This document shows, in pieces, positions 8,377-21,816 of a DNA stretch of 64,000 nucleotides. The stretch's first letter is position 1. Every line of letters starts with the position of its first letter. The stretch is from Azolla caroliniana. Its lineage: Eukaryota; Polypodiophyta. The position numbers and the translations under genes were made by a program. The notes below the pieces were generated by a model that had not been told where the DNA came from, made no database searches, and worked only from the letters and a program-made list of their open reading frames with translations. The stretch covers positions 1-64,000 of the forward strand of contig JBHGNT010000157.1 of the NCBI GenBank assembly GCA_043228905.1, in the 5' to 3' direction.

Positions 8377-10855
8377 CTATATATATTGAAAATTTGTGAA
8401 TTACATTGTTGGCACGATTTGGGCTAAAGAAGGATTGTGATGTAACTTTTAAATAAAAAAATCCAAGGCACACTAGAAGCAAAATTATACTCAAATTTGT
8501 CTCTCATTGGTGGGAGGCAAGTGATAAACATTCTTATACTAAGTTGTTCCACAAGGATCATGACAAAATTTCCAACTAGGAATTGTAAGTATTGGAGACA
8601 AATTTACATTAAAGAAAAATTCACAAGCAATGGGACTCAAAAGTCATATCTTTGGATTTCACAAAATCTAGCACCCTTTCCATATGGGGATATTCATGCC
8701 CAAGAAAACACAAAGAAGTTTGCTAACCAACCAAGAGCATTGTCATATGGAAGTTTGCTAACCAACAAAGAAATTTGACAAGTGATGGGGACGCAAACTC
8801 ACACCTTTGGATTTCAGAAAATCTATCACCTTCTCATATCATGATGCTCGTGACCAAGAAAATACAAAGAAGTCATAAACATCCAAGAAATTTTAATGGC
8901 TAAATATGAGGACAATTTTCCAAAAGTCAAAATTAGAAACAACGCAAGTGATAAGAAATTTATGATAGAGAAAAACAGTCATAACTTCTCCATCCAACTC
9001 CAAATTAACCAAAACAATTTTTGCGCAAATGCTAATAGTGAGAACTATAATATATTAGTGTGTATGTAAAAATTGGAACCACGAAACAGAAATAGTGATG
9101 GAAAAGTAAGTCGGTTGCAAAAGAAAATAACTAGCTTTATATTTATGAAACTTTGTAAAAATCTTGAAAACCTCATATAAACTCTAAGTATCTCTATTAG
9201 AAAGAAAGGATAGCCAACAAAAAACTCAAGCAAAACCGATAATGAAAGAGAGGAAGTGTTGAAGACGATAGATTCTTAAAGAAAGAATGATGCAGATTCA
9301 AAAAAAATGAGAGGCGAGAAGAGACTTACCAGAAGAAAGGACTAGTATAAATTATGGTGATTGAAACTCAAGTAATTGTTTCGTGTGCGGTTATATCTAT
9401 GGTTTAAGGCATAATCCCAAATATTCACACAAATCACAAATTTTCTCAAATACATGTAGGAACGTAAATACAAAAATGAAATATTGACATAAATCCAATG
9501 ATACATACATACACACACATCTATACACATAAAAAGAGTTAATTACACATCCATAATGCACATTCACATGATTCTAATCATGTGAGCTTATAAAACAAAA
9601 GCATGCAGATAAGAACAATATATAGACACCTGCTCAAAGCATATGCCTATTGTATACAATTTCACATGTCCTCACAAGAATCAATCATATCCACGAGCAC
9701 ATGCACATTGACACAAAAGTGTGCAAGTGCACACACTTATCTAACTTAATAAAGTGTTAAGCAAACACTTCTTGGTCAAACTAAAGACAAGGTTCAACAA
9801 CATGTTCCAACGCACACAATCACCAGTAAATGCATATTTCCTACACACACAATCCGTACTCACAAGGATATCCATGCAAAATGGGAAAAGAAACTCAATT
9901 AAAGAAGGTCAAAAAGGTTCCATCTCCACTATCATCTCCCACAACCCTAATTGTCAATCCATTTTCAAAGATGTCTTCCCTAGTTCATGTCTTTTATGGT
10001 CCTGCTCTACATTCACATGCCCATCATCCTTAAATAGTTCTGGCGTCAACTTATCAAAGAATGGAAGTTTGATTGTTTATGTGATAGTTGACACACGCCT
10101 TGGCAAGGCATGCACTTTCTATGCTTCTACACGTTGTGCATTGAGCATCACATTTCAATGGATTTCTTCAATAGAAATATTTCTCATGCCTCTATGTATG
10201 ATCATGTGCTATTTTCTGTCCTACAAGGGTCATGTAGGTGTCATATGGTGCATTATGAATCCATGCTCACAATTCTTGAAAAATGTTTTCAAACTCAGCT
10301 ATGTGAGTGACAACCAAATTGGATCTCTTCATCTAAACACTCTACATCAAGTAGACCTTATTTGATGGGTGTTATTTTTGTATGTGTCACAAAATCCCTC
10401 CACATCTTTCTCAAAGTTTGAAAATCTATTATCAAGAAGTGAACATCATTAATCAAGTGTGTCTCCATTGTCTATTCTTGCCAACAAGCTTCCATTGTTG
10501 CCTTTGAATCAAAACAGATTCCCAAATATAGACCTTCTATAGGGAAAATTTTGTTCCATCAAAAATCCCTATTTGTGATCCTCCTCTTCTTGATGTTATC
10601 AAATCCTTTGGATCTTCTTGTGGACAATAAGGTACTTGTTGACTCATGTGAGTATATTGATGACATGGTGGTTGTCCTTAAGTATTTGAGCTCCCAACTC
10701 AAGTTGAATCTTCCTTTACACTCAATGATGAATTAATCTTCATGTTCTTTTTTCTTGTGCATGTTTTCTTTCAGTTTCCATGAGCGTTGTTTAGTCTTCG
10801 TGAGCTCTTCTTGTTTATCATATTGTAGATGAAAATATCCCTCTAATACTACTTG
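8377..10855. other. No recognised gene; possible degenerate copia interior at right
   Basis: AT-rich sequence without recognisable coding. The longest open frame (203 codons at 9754-10365, plus strand) has no motif I know and is Cys/Ser/Leu-rich. The right edge, CCTCTAATACTACT before TGTTGGAATT, resembles the reverse complement of a copia primer site (TGGTATTAGAGG type), so part of this stretch may be the decayed interior of a minus-strand copia. Confidence 0.4.
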
Positions 10856-11250
10856 TTGGAATTAGGAGAACGTGACACTTGACCTAATATCTAAAGTTCC
10901 AAGATCCTAATTCACCTCTAGAGAATAGAAGGCAAGCAATGGCAATTACCAAGATGATAACACAACATTCACAGACATAATGTGACAATATTGATGAATT
11001 CATAAAACCAAAGTTGGTTACTTCTATTTTCACAATAGTAAGTACACAAGTCCTCTCTCATGCACACCCTAAGCCCCATCTCTCTTGAATGGTCAATTGA
11101 AAAAAGATCAACACCTTCCAATGTCTAAGTTGTTCATATATATAGTTGAGCTTGGAGGATTATTCCCATTGCTACACATAGGAGCCTTTGTACAAATAAA
11201 AGGGATTAGGGTTAAGGGTGTTGAGAGGAGAATATAGGGGAGAGAAGTTT
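10856..11250 (-). repeat. Probable copia LTR relic
   Basis: Begins TGTTGGAATTAGGAGAACG next to a degenerate tRNA-Met primer site reading leftward, with a TATATATAG box near 11140. This suggests the 5' LTR of a minus-strand copia. The far end is not defined and is placed approximately. Confidence 0.4.
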
Positions 11251-11414
11251 CTTGCGACAAAGTCAACATTGCTTATGGCATTCAACCTAATGTACTTACA
11301 ATGATAAAAAAGACCTAATCTTTTGCAAGCTCATATCATGTATACAAAGATTGTTTAATTCAAAATTAATGTTTAGCAGAACAAAAACCCTTAGAAAATT
11401 TAACTTGAAACTTG

Positions 11415-11691
11415 CATAGTACGTAAAATTCGTGTTCGTCTAGCATAACATTTGTTTTCCTATGTTGGAAAACAAATGCGAATGTTATTCAAACATTCTT
11501 GTGTGTTTTTTTCTCATTTTTTTAATGTTTTTTTTTAATGTTTTTTCCATTTTTTAGGCTTATTTACCTCATAATAAATAGTTAATCCAAAAGTATGGTA
11601 TTTATCATTCTTTGATGGTGTTTTTCTTACACGAATGGTTCAATCATTCTCGAATGCGAATGCACGTATGGTACGTATGGTTCATACTATG
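11415..11691 (-). mobile_element. hAT-like non-autonomous element (copy 2)
   Basis: Reverse-orientation relative of the element at 5354-6014. The ends read CATAGTACG and CATACTATG; the shared subterminal blocks include 'GAACACGAATTTTACGT' and 'GAACCATACGTACCAT' in complement, plus 'AAAGAATGATAAATAC'. The middle is shorter and differs. The inverted ends extend outward as CTTG/CAAG; I see no clear 8-bp duplication. Confidence 0.65.
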
Positions 11692-14600
11692 CAAGTTGAA
11701 AGGACAATATTCCTCAATAGAATGAGGAATATGTTTTGAGTTCATCAAACCAAAACTGGCAAGTCACTTTGGCCATGTCTCAACATTAAATTTGATGAAA
11801 AGTCCAAGTTGTATGAGACTCATCAAGCTTAATGTTTAATGTCTCTCATGAGGCCAATGTGACCTATGAGACCAAAACAAGATACATTTCATAGCTCGTA
11901 TAGTGAATCGAAATTAACAATCCATAAGCTAATGGGAAAGAGAACCAAAAACTAAAAGAGCATGTCGACATAAAATAACCTCTACATTTCTACCTTGTTT
12001 TCAAGAAGTAAACCACGAAAATTGACAAATAGTGAAGATGTGAGAACATTTAATGGTCTGGTATATTGAAGAATGGATTTATTTGGACACAAACAGAACC
12101 AACATCCATAGGGAATGGAAGTTTAGATCACATTAAAGACTTGCACCCTAATACAAATTCCATTTTAGTTGTAGATTGGGACGTGTGGGTTCAAACCCAC
12201 TCAATTGGCATGCCATCTTACGCTGCATGTGTCTTGGTCTAAATTATTTCTAAAACAACGCATGTAAAGTAGATGTTCTCTAATGACACCATTGTGTGTA
12301 CACTAAGCTTGATTCTATTAAAATAATATTCAAATGTAATAGAAGAGTTCTATTTGAAAATGCATGAAAGGCATAACAAAATTAAGCCCAAGGATGCATT
12401 ATTAAGTCTTGGTCATTATCTATCTATGCGGCATGTCCATTGGCCAAGTGACTTATTAAGGTTAACCCAACACATCAAGGGAATTTGCCATTTTATACAT
12501 TTAAATGCCTTTCTTTAAAGAAAATCGGAAATATGCAAACTAGTATGTACATATTTGAGACCAAAACACACATACACACATGATGCAAAACCGTTTTGTG
12601 ATTTGGGTTTGTTAACAACCTTTTTGTTCTAAAAAACTATGCAATCAAAAGTGACAAGATGGAAGGAAGCGGGAATACTTGCGACCAAGAAATCCATATA
12701 ATGAATGGCGCAACCTACTAGGAGGTCAGACAACCTTATTCTCTGGGTGAAGGATGGGTTATTCATTACCATTCTCAATTATTGTGAATTGATGGGTAAC
12801 AAATCACTTACACACAGGCAGTTTTAAGATAATTCCTTCTTGTTGACATTCCAATACCTTGTTAAATCAACCTTGGAATCGTAAAAGTCAAGGTTTGATT
12901 TTGGCAATCGATTTCTCATGTCATCCATATTGAGGGTTTCACGACATGACAATCCAAGCATTACCATAAATTGTGGGATATGGTCAATGGAGCGAAAATA
13001 ATATATATTAGAGGCCTACAAGATGATGACTTGATTAAATAGTTGGGGGACTCCAATAAGGTGTACTAGCTTGCAGAATGGCTTACCAAGGTGCAAATTT
13101 TGTCTCAAATCATCCGTCTTCTACAAATGATAGGGATATCATAATAAAACCTAAACATCGATGTGGAAATCTTGCTGACTAACAAATCAAATCATAATAA
13201 GATAGGGATTGGGTGAACCTCTTTGTACTTCTTCTTCATATGTGTAACGGAATATTAAATTATTTTTGTGTAATAATAGATCCATCAGTTAATTTAATTT
13301 AATAAATAAATAACCCAGTTTTTTTCTCTTTGTTTACTCATCTCACCTCTCCCTTCTTTCTCTTTTGCTCTTTTTTTTTGGGAATGACGTCATAAACTTG
13401 TGGGCGTCCTGCAAGCAAATGATGGGAGTTGACTAAAACCCAACAAAAACAAAAAAACAAAATCCCCAAAACAAATCAAATACAGAAAAAAAAAAAATCA
13501 AAAAGCAAAAACCCAAGTCCAACCAAAAAAGCATAAAAAAAGAAGGAAAAGCTAGATCTCCCACATATTTTACCCGAATGCAACCCTAAGTTTCCTTGTT
13601 TTAATTCGTTGTATACGACACGCTCCTTTGTCTCCCCCCAGTAAATAAAGAGAGAGCATTATATGGATTCAATCATAAAAGAGAGCAATATATGGATTCA
13701 ATCATTTCCACTGTTGCGTAAACAATTGCTGAAATTTGTGCATATAATCCTTGAGGGTCATCGGGCGGGGGTCGACCAAAGGGCATTCGGAGAAATAAAG
13801 AAATCACTAGGGTAAATTGTATGTATTATTAAGATTTCCCTGTAGAATGATATAGTGTGCAAACCATGGACGACTATGCATATATGTACTTGTGGGGCCA
13901 CCAAGAGCAATTTGGGAGAAATCGAGACAAAAACGTTTGAGTAGAATACGAATGCTTGGCTTGCATCGTATGTTCTTCTGTACTTGTTAGGTCATTTTTC
14001 TTTTTTGATGAGTAGCATCTACTTATGGTGATCGAATATGTACGTGGGTATGTGATTGTGAGGTGATAGCACATGTATGGAGACTCGATATGTGTATGCA
14101 TGTGTCCTAAGGGCATCACACTAGGGTAGCTCGCATGCATCATAGACATGTTTGCTTCATCAGAGAAGAGAATCTTACGGAATTTATTCTTCCATACTTC
14201 ATTTTAACAAATTTGTGAGAGGCTATGTACCCCAAGTATCCTATATACAGACAATCCACTACACACATAGGAATCATGTGTTTTCTTTACCCAAGTTCTC
14301 TAAAGTACTTTGACATCCTTTATTTCACTCCCCCCCTTTCCCCATTAAATCCACATAGGGAAAACGCTCCACACACAAGCTTCGCGTGGGACATGATCAC
14401 GATGCGGGCCGAATGATTGATAAAGAAAGAAGAAGGAAAGAGAACAAGTTGGGGGAATAACATTAGCTCGAGAGTGTCCTTTCAAGATACATATATATTC
14501 ATATCGTTGTCAAGGACAATCTCTGCGCCCCTTCCCCACATACACACACACACACACAAGACACAAACACAGACACAATTAGTGTGCAATTCAAGAAGCC

Positions 14601-15113
14601 CCCCAACATTACGATATATTGTCGCAAACTCGAGAGGGACATGCTAATATAAGAACAACACGCCTCTCTACCGAGCCTCCCCAGGCGTGGCCTTAGAGCA
14701 TGGCAAAGGAGCTAAAATTTTAATCCCCCAACATGATTAAGAGGGTGTTGGATCGAAGGTCGGGAAAATGTGATGTCCCACCGGGAGCGAGTCAGTTTAG
14801 GGTTTAGGGTTTCACCCCTCTGCCCCCACTTTCCCACACACACATACACACACAACAAAATTCTGTCCTTAAGTCACATGGAGAGATTCTAATCCACTGT
14901 TGCTCTAAAAGGGGCATGTAAAAAAAGTAGCTGCAGGAATAGATATGCCAAAAAGTGCCTGCCTGTTTATATATGTGTAGCTATAAATATCCTTCCAAAA
15001 ATCTTTTGGCCCATGTAATTTGAAAAGCTAATTTGGGATTAAACATGGTGCCCAAATAGAAAAGAAAAAACATAAAAAATTAAAGATTTAGCAGCCTAAC
15101 AACAATCAACTCA
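11692..15113. other. Gene-poor stretch downstream of the GRAS gene
   Basis: No convincing open frame. It includes a T-arm-like GTGGGTTCAAACCCAC (12185-12200) suggesting a tRNA-like relic, A-rich tracts near 13440-13550, two copies of 'AGAGAGCA..ATATGGATTCAATCAT' near 13650-13700, a CA microsatellite (about 14540-14575) and a double TTTAGGG near 14800. Confidence 0.5.
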
Positions 15114-15242
15114 AAAACAGTCGCAGGAATTTTGAACAAATTATAAGCAGTTTTTTAAACACAGTTGCAGGAATTTTGAACTAATTAGGAGCAGTTTTAC
15201 CACAGTAGCAAGGAGTTTTGATGAGATTAGGAGCAGTTTTAA
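15114..15242. repeat. Three-unit 43-45 bp tandem repeat
   Basis: Three imperfect units of the pattern CAGT.GCAGGAATTTTGA followed by AATTAGGAGCAGTTTT lie ~260 bp past the stop codon of the minus-strand GRAS gene, so they may fall in its 3' untranslated region. A CA microsatellite follows at 15271-15290. Confidence 0.65.
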
Positions 15243-15501
15243 CGCCTTGTGGCAATGTGATGAAAAGCATAACACACACACACACACACAGAGAAAATTT
15301 GGGGACACATATGTGTGTTGGAAAAATAGTAATTGATTTTATGAATTTGGTTAACTGATTGAAAACTGTGATTTATATAAATGGTTGAATCATTCTCAGC
15401 AATAAGTTCCCATAATATGAGGAATGTACTCATGACAGGAAGTGAAATGAACGGTTCTAATTATGTGGTTTAATCTGATCAGCTAAAATGATGACAAGAT
15501 T

Positions 15502-15514
15502 CTAATTCACATGG

Positions 15515-15549
<35 letters not shown>

Positions 15550-18189
15550 GCGATGGCGATGGTGATTCTGCCATGCAGAGACCTGAAAGAGAGGGGTATG
15601 TTGCCAGCCTAAGAGAAGAGAATTACTGGTGATGACATAGCTTGATTCACCAAGATCTTCTTCATCATAGTGATAGAGTCGATAGCCTTCAGAGGGGTAG
15701 TGGAGCCTAAGCAGAAGCTTGGCCTGAGCTATGGCAAAAGGACTGATGGGCAAAGGCTTATAGCCATTCATCATCAGCAAATTACTGTGATGATGATTAT
15801 CCCCAGACCTACAGCTGGTCCTGAAATCATCTCCTTCCTCATCACTATCTGTGTAAAGGCCATGCTCTTGTGACCTAATAATGTACTCAGAGTAGTGGCC
15901 CAATGCATTATTTGCATGCTGGCCATGGTGCTTCATCTGCTGAATCATGTCATCATATGATAAGATGCAGCTCTTGATTTGGTGCTTGAGGAGGGTGTCC
16001 TCGAGAGCCAGCCGGTGGGGGCTCGAAGGCGGGAGGGTCGCCTCCAGCGACTGCGCGAAGGCCGCGAAATGCCGGAATATCCCCGAGAATCTGGGGGCGG
16101 AATATTCCCGGTAGTAGGCACCGGGGTCCGAAGGGCCGGGGTCGGGATTCGGGGCCGGATGATTTTGGGTCGGGGGGTTTAGCTTGGGATGGGGTGACCG
16201 AGGGGACCAGGTCGGGCTCGTGGGGCTTACGGAAGGATCGTGGCGCTCCCCGAGTGTCACGATGTCTGGGCGGAGCGCGCGGATGATGTCCTCCGTGAGG
16301 CTGCCGTAGTCCTGCGGTGCGAAGATGCAGTTTACGACCACGAGCCTTCTGGCGGAGGAAGAGGGGGTGCGGCCGTGGTGGGGGTCCCGTGCCCCCGACA
16401 GCTCCTCGATACTTCCCGCCACTGAGAATTTGAAGGGGAGCCGGAGCGAGTCCGCGAACTGCGAGAGCCGGAGCCGCATCCGCTCGACGTGGTCATCGCG
16501 GTGGCCCTCGTGCGAGGATCGCGCGGGGCCCGCGCCCGCCTGAGCTTGATCGGGATCGGGCTCAGCTGCTGATCGTGCCGGGGGCGGGATCAAGGTAGAG
16601 ATCTTGAGCCGTATTCTCGGGCTCATTGCATGAAGCGGAGGAATGGCGGCGGACGAGGGTTCCTCCATATCATTACGATCCGTAGGTATACCATTAACTA
16701 ACTGCTTTGACATGGATGGATTAATTCTGCTGCTTCTAACAGTAGCAGTAGTAGCAGTTGAGATTTGATTAGGATTAACACTAGTGTTAATGTTAGCTGT
16801 AGTATTAGTAGTTGGGGTAGCAGTTGAGGAGTGATTAGGGTTAGCTTTAGTGCTAATTTTAGGGTTATAATAATAACTAGGGTTAGTGAGGATATTGCTA
16901 TGTATGGCTTGCATCAGAGGTGGCCATTGCACCCCATGGGCCATCGCCCCTATATCCACGATGTGGACCTCCATCATTACATTGTCTGCAGTGTCATTAC
17001 CATCGCCATCGCCATTGTCCATGATCCACACCCCATCCTGAGGATCTCTAGATTCCATCTGATTTCTGTCATTACAAGCCATTTTGTTGGCGAAGATTTC
17101 TGACGAGTCATTAGCGGAGGCTGCCGCCAATCTCTCCATCATGGCTTCTAATATCACTTGATTTGCTGTGAGATGAGCAAACCTCAGGAATGGAGTGGCT
17201 TGATTGAATGCTAAATACGCATCCTTAACTTCCTTCATCTGCATATAATTGTCATTATAATTTCTACAATCCATTGAAGTGCAACTGCTACTGGTTCTGG
17301 CTATATTATCCGCATGAATCTGATGATTATTATGCATTATCGATCCCAGCTTCTCCATTTCGATCCTTGCTCTGAAGGCCTCTAAGAAATGCTCCACAAC
17401 CTTCATATTCACAGTGGATTGGATATGACCTGCAGCGTCTAATCCTCCGTCGTCATCAGTACTGTCATCAGTACTGTCATCAGTACTGTCATCAGAATCA
17501 TCTAATAGCTGGAGTAGGATCTGGTTATTATGTGGTGATCCTAGCTGCAGCCGTGTGTTTAATTCTGTCGTGCTAATCATATGGCAGCGATCACAACCAG
17601 AATCCACAGGTGTCTGCGTGGATAATCTTGGCAGCGATGGTGTTAAATCTAGTCTTTTTGCAGTAGAATCCAGATTCTTCCTCGAGCCAAGAAATCTCTC
17701 GTATAGGCTGTCTATCATCCTTTCAGATCTGGCCCAATCTCCTGCAGAGATCCATTTTGCACAGAGCCCCAACAGTCGGTGAAGATTAAGACGCTGCTTC
17801 TTCTTCTTCTTCTTCTTCTTCTTCTTCTTCTTCGGTTGCTTGCTACAATCATCAGGGAGTAGCAATGCAGGAACTGCAGCGGCGGCACAATCACCGCCAT
17901 AACGATTATCTTGGCTCTCCCTCATCATCATCATCATCTTCTTCTTCTTCTTTATCTTCTTCTTCTTCTTCTTCTTCTTCTGCTGCTGCTGCTGCTGCTT
18001 CCTTTCTTGATCCTCCGTCTGCATATGAAGCTCGCCATCGCTGCTGTAAGGAAAATGGACGCCACTAGTGGTGCATTTCTGGTGAAGATCATTAGAGGTA
18101 GTAGAGATCATAGGCATGGAGGAAGAAGAAGAAGAAGATTCAGAAGAAGAATCAGAAGAAGAAGAAGATTCAGAAGAATCTGACTGCAT
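15502..18189 (-). CDS. GRAS transcription factor, LATERAL SUPPRESSOR/SCL18-like
   Basis: An intact single-exon gene of 895 codons for a nuclear plant-specific GRAS regulator. Landmarks in order: Ser-rich N-terminus, Lys tracts near residues 71-84 and 119-131, leucine-rich region with LLGLCAKWISAGD (about 140-152), FLRFAHLTANQVILEA (335-350), the VHIID-type core VHIVD followed by GVQWPPLMQA (409-429), PRIRLKIS (525-532), VVVNCIF (618-624), SLEATLPPSS (715-724), AQAKLLLRLHYPSEGY (822-837) and the closing SAW motif with LLLGWQ and VSAW (860-874). The motifs around VHIID, SLEATLPP and the C-terminus fit the LAS/SCL18 branch, known for control of axillary meristems in flowering plants; RAM1-type is the nearest alternative. 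Family members are usually about 450 residues. Doubling comes from low-complexity inserts: poly-Lys, a triplicated DDST, Asn/Thr/Pro-rich loops and a C-terminal run of about 15 His. The upstream side is microsatellite-rich. The start is the first ATG of the frame. Confidence 0.9.
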
Positions 18190-18710
18190 ACTACTACTAC
18201 TGCCTTCTGCCGCCTAATTAGATAGGTAATGAAGGATGAATTAGGGATATAATTACATGTTAATAAACAAGGAAGGGTGTGGATTGTTGATTAACAGAGC
18301 AGAGAAAAGTAATTCAGGAGTTTCTAGCCCTGCCTGTACTTTAGGCCTCAAGAAAAGAAAAAAAGAAAAAAAAGAGCAAAGAAAAAGGAATGAATATGTA
18401 GAGATATGTACATACATACATACATACATACATAGCCCTTGAGAAGAAAAAGAAAGGAAAAAAAAAGAAAGAGAAAAAGGAAAAAAAATAAACACAAAAC
18501 CCTAAGACAAAAAAAAAGGAGAAAGGAGGAGATGGGTTTTTATTTTTTTAACTGAATTGGGAAGGGAAAGAAATGGACAAGTTGGCAAATGCAATAATAT
18601 ATGTAATCAAACTCAATAAATAATACTAACAATAGCAAACAACAGGATTTATTCCAATGCAGGAAAGGAAGGAGAATGTGTGCTTCTTTTTTTCTCTCTC
18701 TGTTTCTCTT

Positions 18711-18751
<41 letters not shown>

Positions 18752-18989
18752 GTCTGTCTGAATGTGTGCTTCCCTTCTTCCCCCTAGTGGGATGATGAGC
18801 TTTTCTAACCTAAAATCAAAATTAAAACCAAAACTAATCATAGTAATAATGTGCAGAATTGTGGTTATGCAGACACACCCAGAGAGATAAAGAGACACAA
18901 CAAAGAGGGAGACAGAGAGAGAGGGGGGGGGGGGGGGGAGTGGCGTGAAAGGGAAGTTGAGATTCATTCATAATTCCTCACTTTTAGCT

Positions 18990-19031
<42 letters not shown>

Positions 19032-19313
19032 GCTCACTATTTGGTAGTAGTGTTAGGAAAGTAAGGAGCTTGGAAAGTTGAACCATCAATGCTCTCCATG
19101 TATGGCATGGTATATGTATGTATGTATGTATGCATTTGAGTATGTATGTACATATATGCATGCATGCATGCATTTGTGTATGTATGTATCCATTCTGTGT
19201 TTGTATGTATATTTGTATGCATTAAATCCATCTCCCCAAGTTGAAAGGATAATTTGTGGAAGAGGAGAGGATAGAGAGGAAAGGATAGAGACATGTAGAG
19301 ATTGTGTGTGTGT

Positions 19314-19349
<36 letters not shown>

Positions 19350-20688
19350 TTTGTCATGTATATGAGTGTCTGTGTGTCATGTATGTATATGTGTGCGTTT
19401 GTGTCTGTGTATGTGTCATGTATATGTGTGTATGTGTTTTATGTATATATGTGTGTACGTAGTGTATTTTGGTCCATGTGTATGTATGTATGCATGTACA
19501 TATATGGATGTATGTATGTATTTCTGTAGCATGTATGTTTGTGTGTTTGTAAAGGGGAAATGCGTCAAAGATTTCTCACCCACATATGTATATGTATGTA
19601 TGTACGTACGTATGTATGTATGTATGTATGTATGTATGTATGTATGTATGTATGTATGTATGTATGTATGTATGTATGTATGTATGTATGTATGTATGTA
19701 TGTATGTATGTAGTATGTGTGTTTGTGTGTTTGTGAAGGGGGAATGCGTCAAAGATATCTCGCCCACATATGAATAGAAGGATTTATCCTCCCCCAACAT
19801 GATCATCAACATCACATAGTCATACACAAATCTAGACATCGTAATCAACATGATCGGGGATCATATAAACATTCACAATTCCAGGCACCATAATCAACTC
19901 AGCTTCAACAACTATAATGAAAACACAAGACTCCAACCTAATATATGTAAAAGCCTCATTGAGCACACAAAATGGTCACCTTGTTCACACATGCCACATT
20001 GTGTGGTGGTCGACTCACCTAACGTAACAAATAATTTAACAAAGACATACATGAACCCAAAATATAAGACTAACCAGTCACTTGAATCTCCAACATATAT
20101 AGCAACTCAACCAAGAGGAGGTATTCTTGTTTTGAAAGGATAGTGGTGGTTTGATACATATGTGGATAGGAGTTTGTCATCTCCATCGAGCTACAATTGG
20201 TATAATGCGAAGTTACTAAGTTAATGGCTCGATGTGTAGTAGTGTGAATGGTAATGCTCACTATATGTTATGCATGGGTACACCTAGGCAAGCCTGAATG
20301 CATATATAGGATATTGAAGTGTAAAATGATTTGCAACTTTTTTTCGCCTATGCGAGGTTTACTAACTTACCACACACTCTTAGCTAGGTAGAAGTCTAGG
20401 TGAGATGTAAGGTCTTGTTTTGTTACTCATGTTATGGGTTGGTCAACTGTTTAATGATTTCACACATGTACAAGATAAAGGTCTTGGCAATTGGAATTGG
20501 TGTTTCAATGTGGTATTGTGCACTCTTTATAAGTAACAAAAAGTCTTTAAGGCCTATCCGGTATAAAAGAGTATAAGATAGAGAGTAAATAATGATAAAT
20601 GAGGATTGAGAAATACTAGTTTATGTGTATGTGACATGTGTGTATGCATGGATGAGAAGAATGTGGACCTAGAATGTGTGCAATTAGT

Positions 20689-20729
<41 letters not shown>

Positions 20730-21779
20730 ACATCACCATTTGATGTATTTCCTCCCTTCAGAGAAAGGTGTGGCCATGTTAGGAGTGATTAATGCCAATA
20801 ATAGGCACAATTTATGACAATATGGATTCTCGAATTTAGCAATTCAAGACAGAGAGATTCGAAGGTAGAAAGTATTCCTTCTTGTGAGAACTTTAGAAGG
20901 TTCACACACCCATCTCTTTGTACCTTGTTTGGTGCAGAGACAAGAATTTAAAGCCCACATGGGACAATTCTATGGGATAAGAGTGCAAATTGCACAAAGG
21001 GCAATAGTTGGATACGGCGTTAGCACATAGTTTTGGTCTAAAAACATTTGATGATAACGACTTCCACGTGGACCTAGTTATGTTGCACCTCTTAGGGCCC
21101 ATGAGGGAGTTGAGTGTGTCGAACAGGTGGGACCCATAGGGCCATTTTGGTGACAACAATATATCACGGGGTTTGATGCAACCATTGGGGCCCCTCGACT
21201 CCTTAGCTCGAGCCATTAGTTCAGTGGAGTGATACTCTACATGCTCAAATATTGAAGATATAGTTTGGCTTGTATATATCGATAGAGAGAAAGACACAAA
21301 AAATGAAACCACACTCCCTGATGTGAGTGACGTAAAAAAATAAGAGTTTGAGTGTGCGCAAGAAGTGAGGGAGATTCTATTGGATAAGAGAGATTGCATG
21401 GAAAGAATTTGAGAGAGAGAGAGAGAGAGAGAGATGATGAGTTTTCTACTAGAGAACAATCAAGAAATTCTTCTAGAGGATCAGAAATTACTAGGGATAT
21501 ATCATATGACACATTTTGAGACTAGGGTACATAATTGTGATTCATGAGATAGAGACAAGAAAGACATTCTAACACTAGGGGAGCACACACACACACACAA
21601 CCCTACTCTCTCTCTCTCTCTCTCTCAAACACACTTTAGTGTGTCCGAGGTGTATACTTGCGATCCACGAGATAGGTAGGGATATACAAGAAAAAAGACT
21701 AACGGACATATATCATAAAGTTACAAAATAGGATAACTATACATCCATCACAAATCCACATTGTGTATACTTGTGACTC

Positions 21780-21816
<37 letters not shown>

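Noticed and set aside
9754-10365. 203-codon plus-strand open frame
   Set aside because: No recognisable motif, odd composition, and close to a probable minus-strand copia primer site and LTR relic; more likely chance.
16231-17103. Plus-strand frames within 15670-18183
   Set aside because: All lie opposite the GRAS gene and encode only complements of its repeats and motifs.
19302-19851. Several open frames of Tyr-Val-Cys-Met or His-Thr-Tyr-Ile repeats
   Set aside because: Direct translations of GT and TGTA microsatellites.
20902-21459. 185-codon minus-strand open frame
   Set aside because: The N-terminal half is Ser-Leu repeat from a GA microsatellite and the rest shows no known motif.
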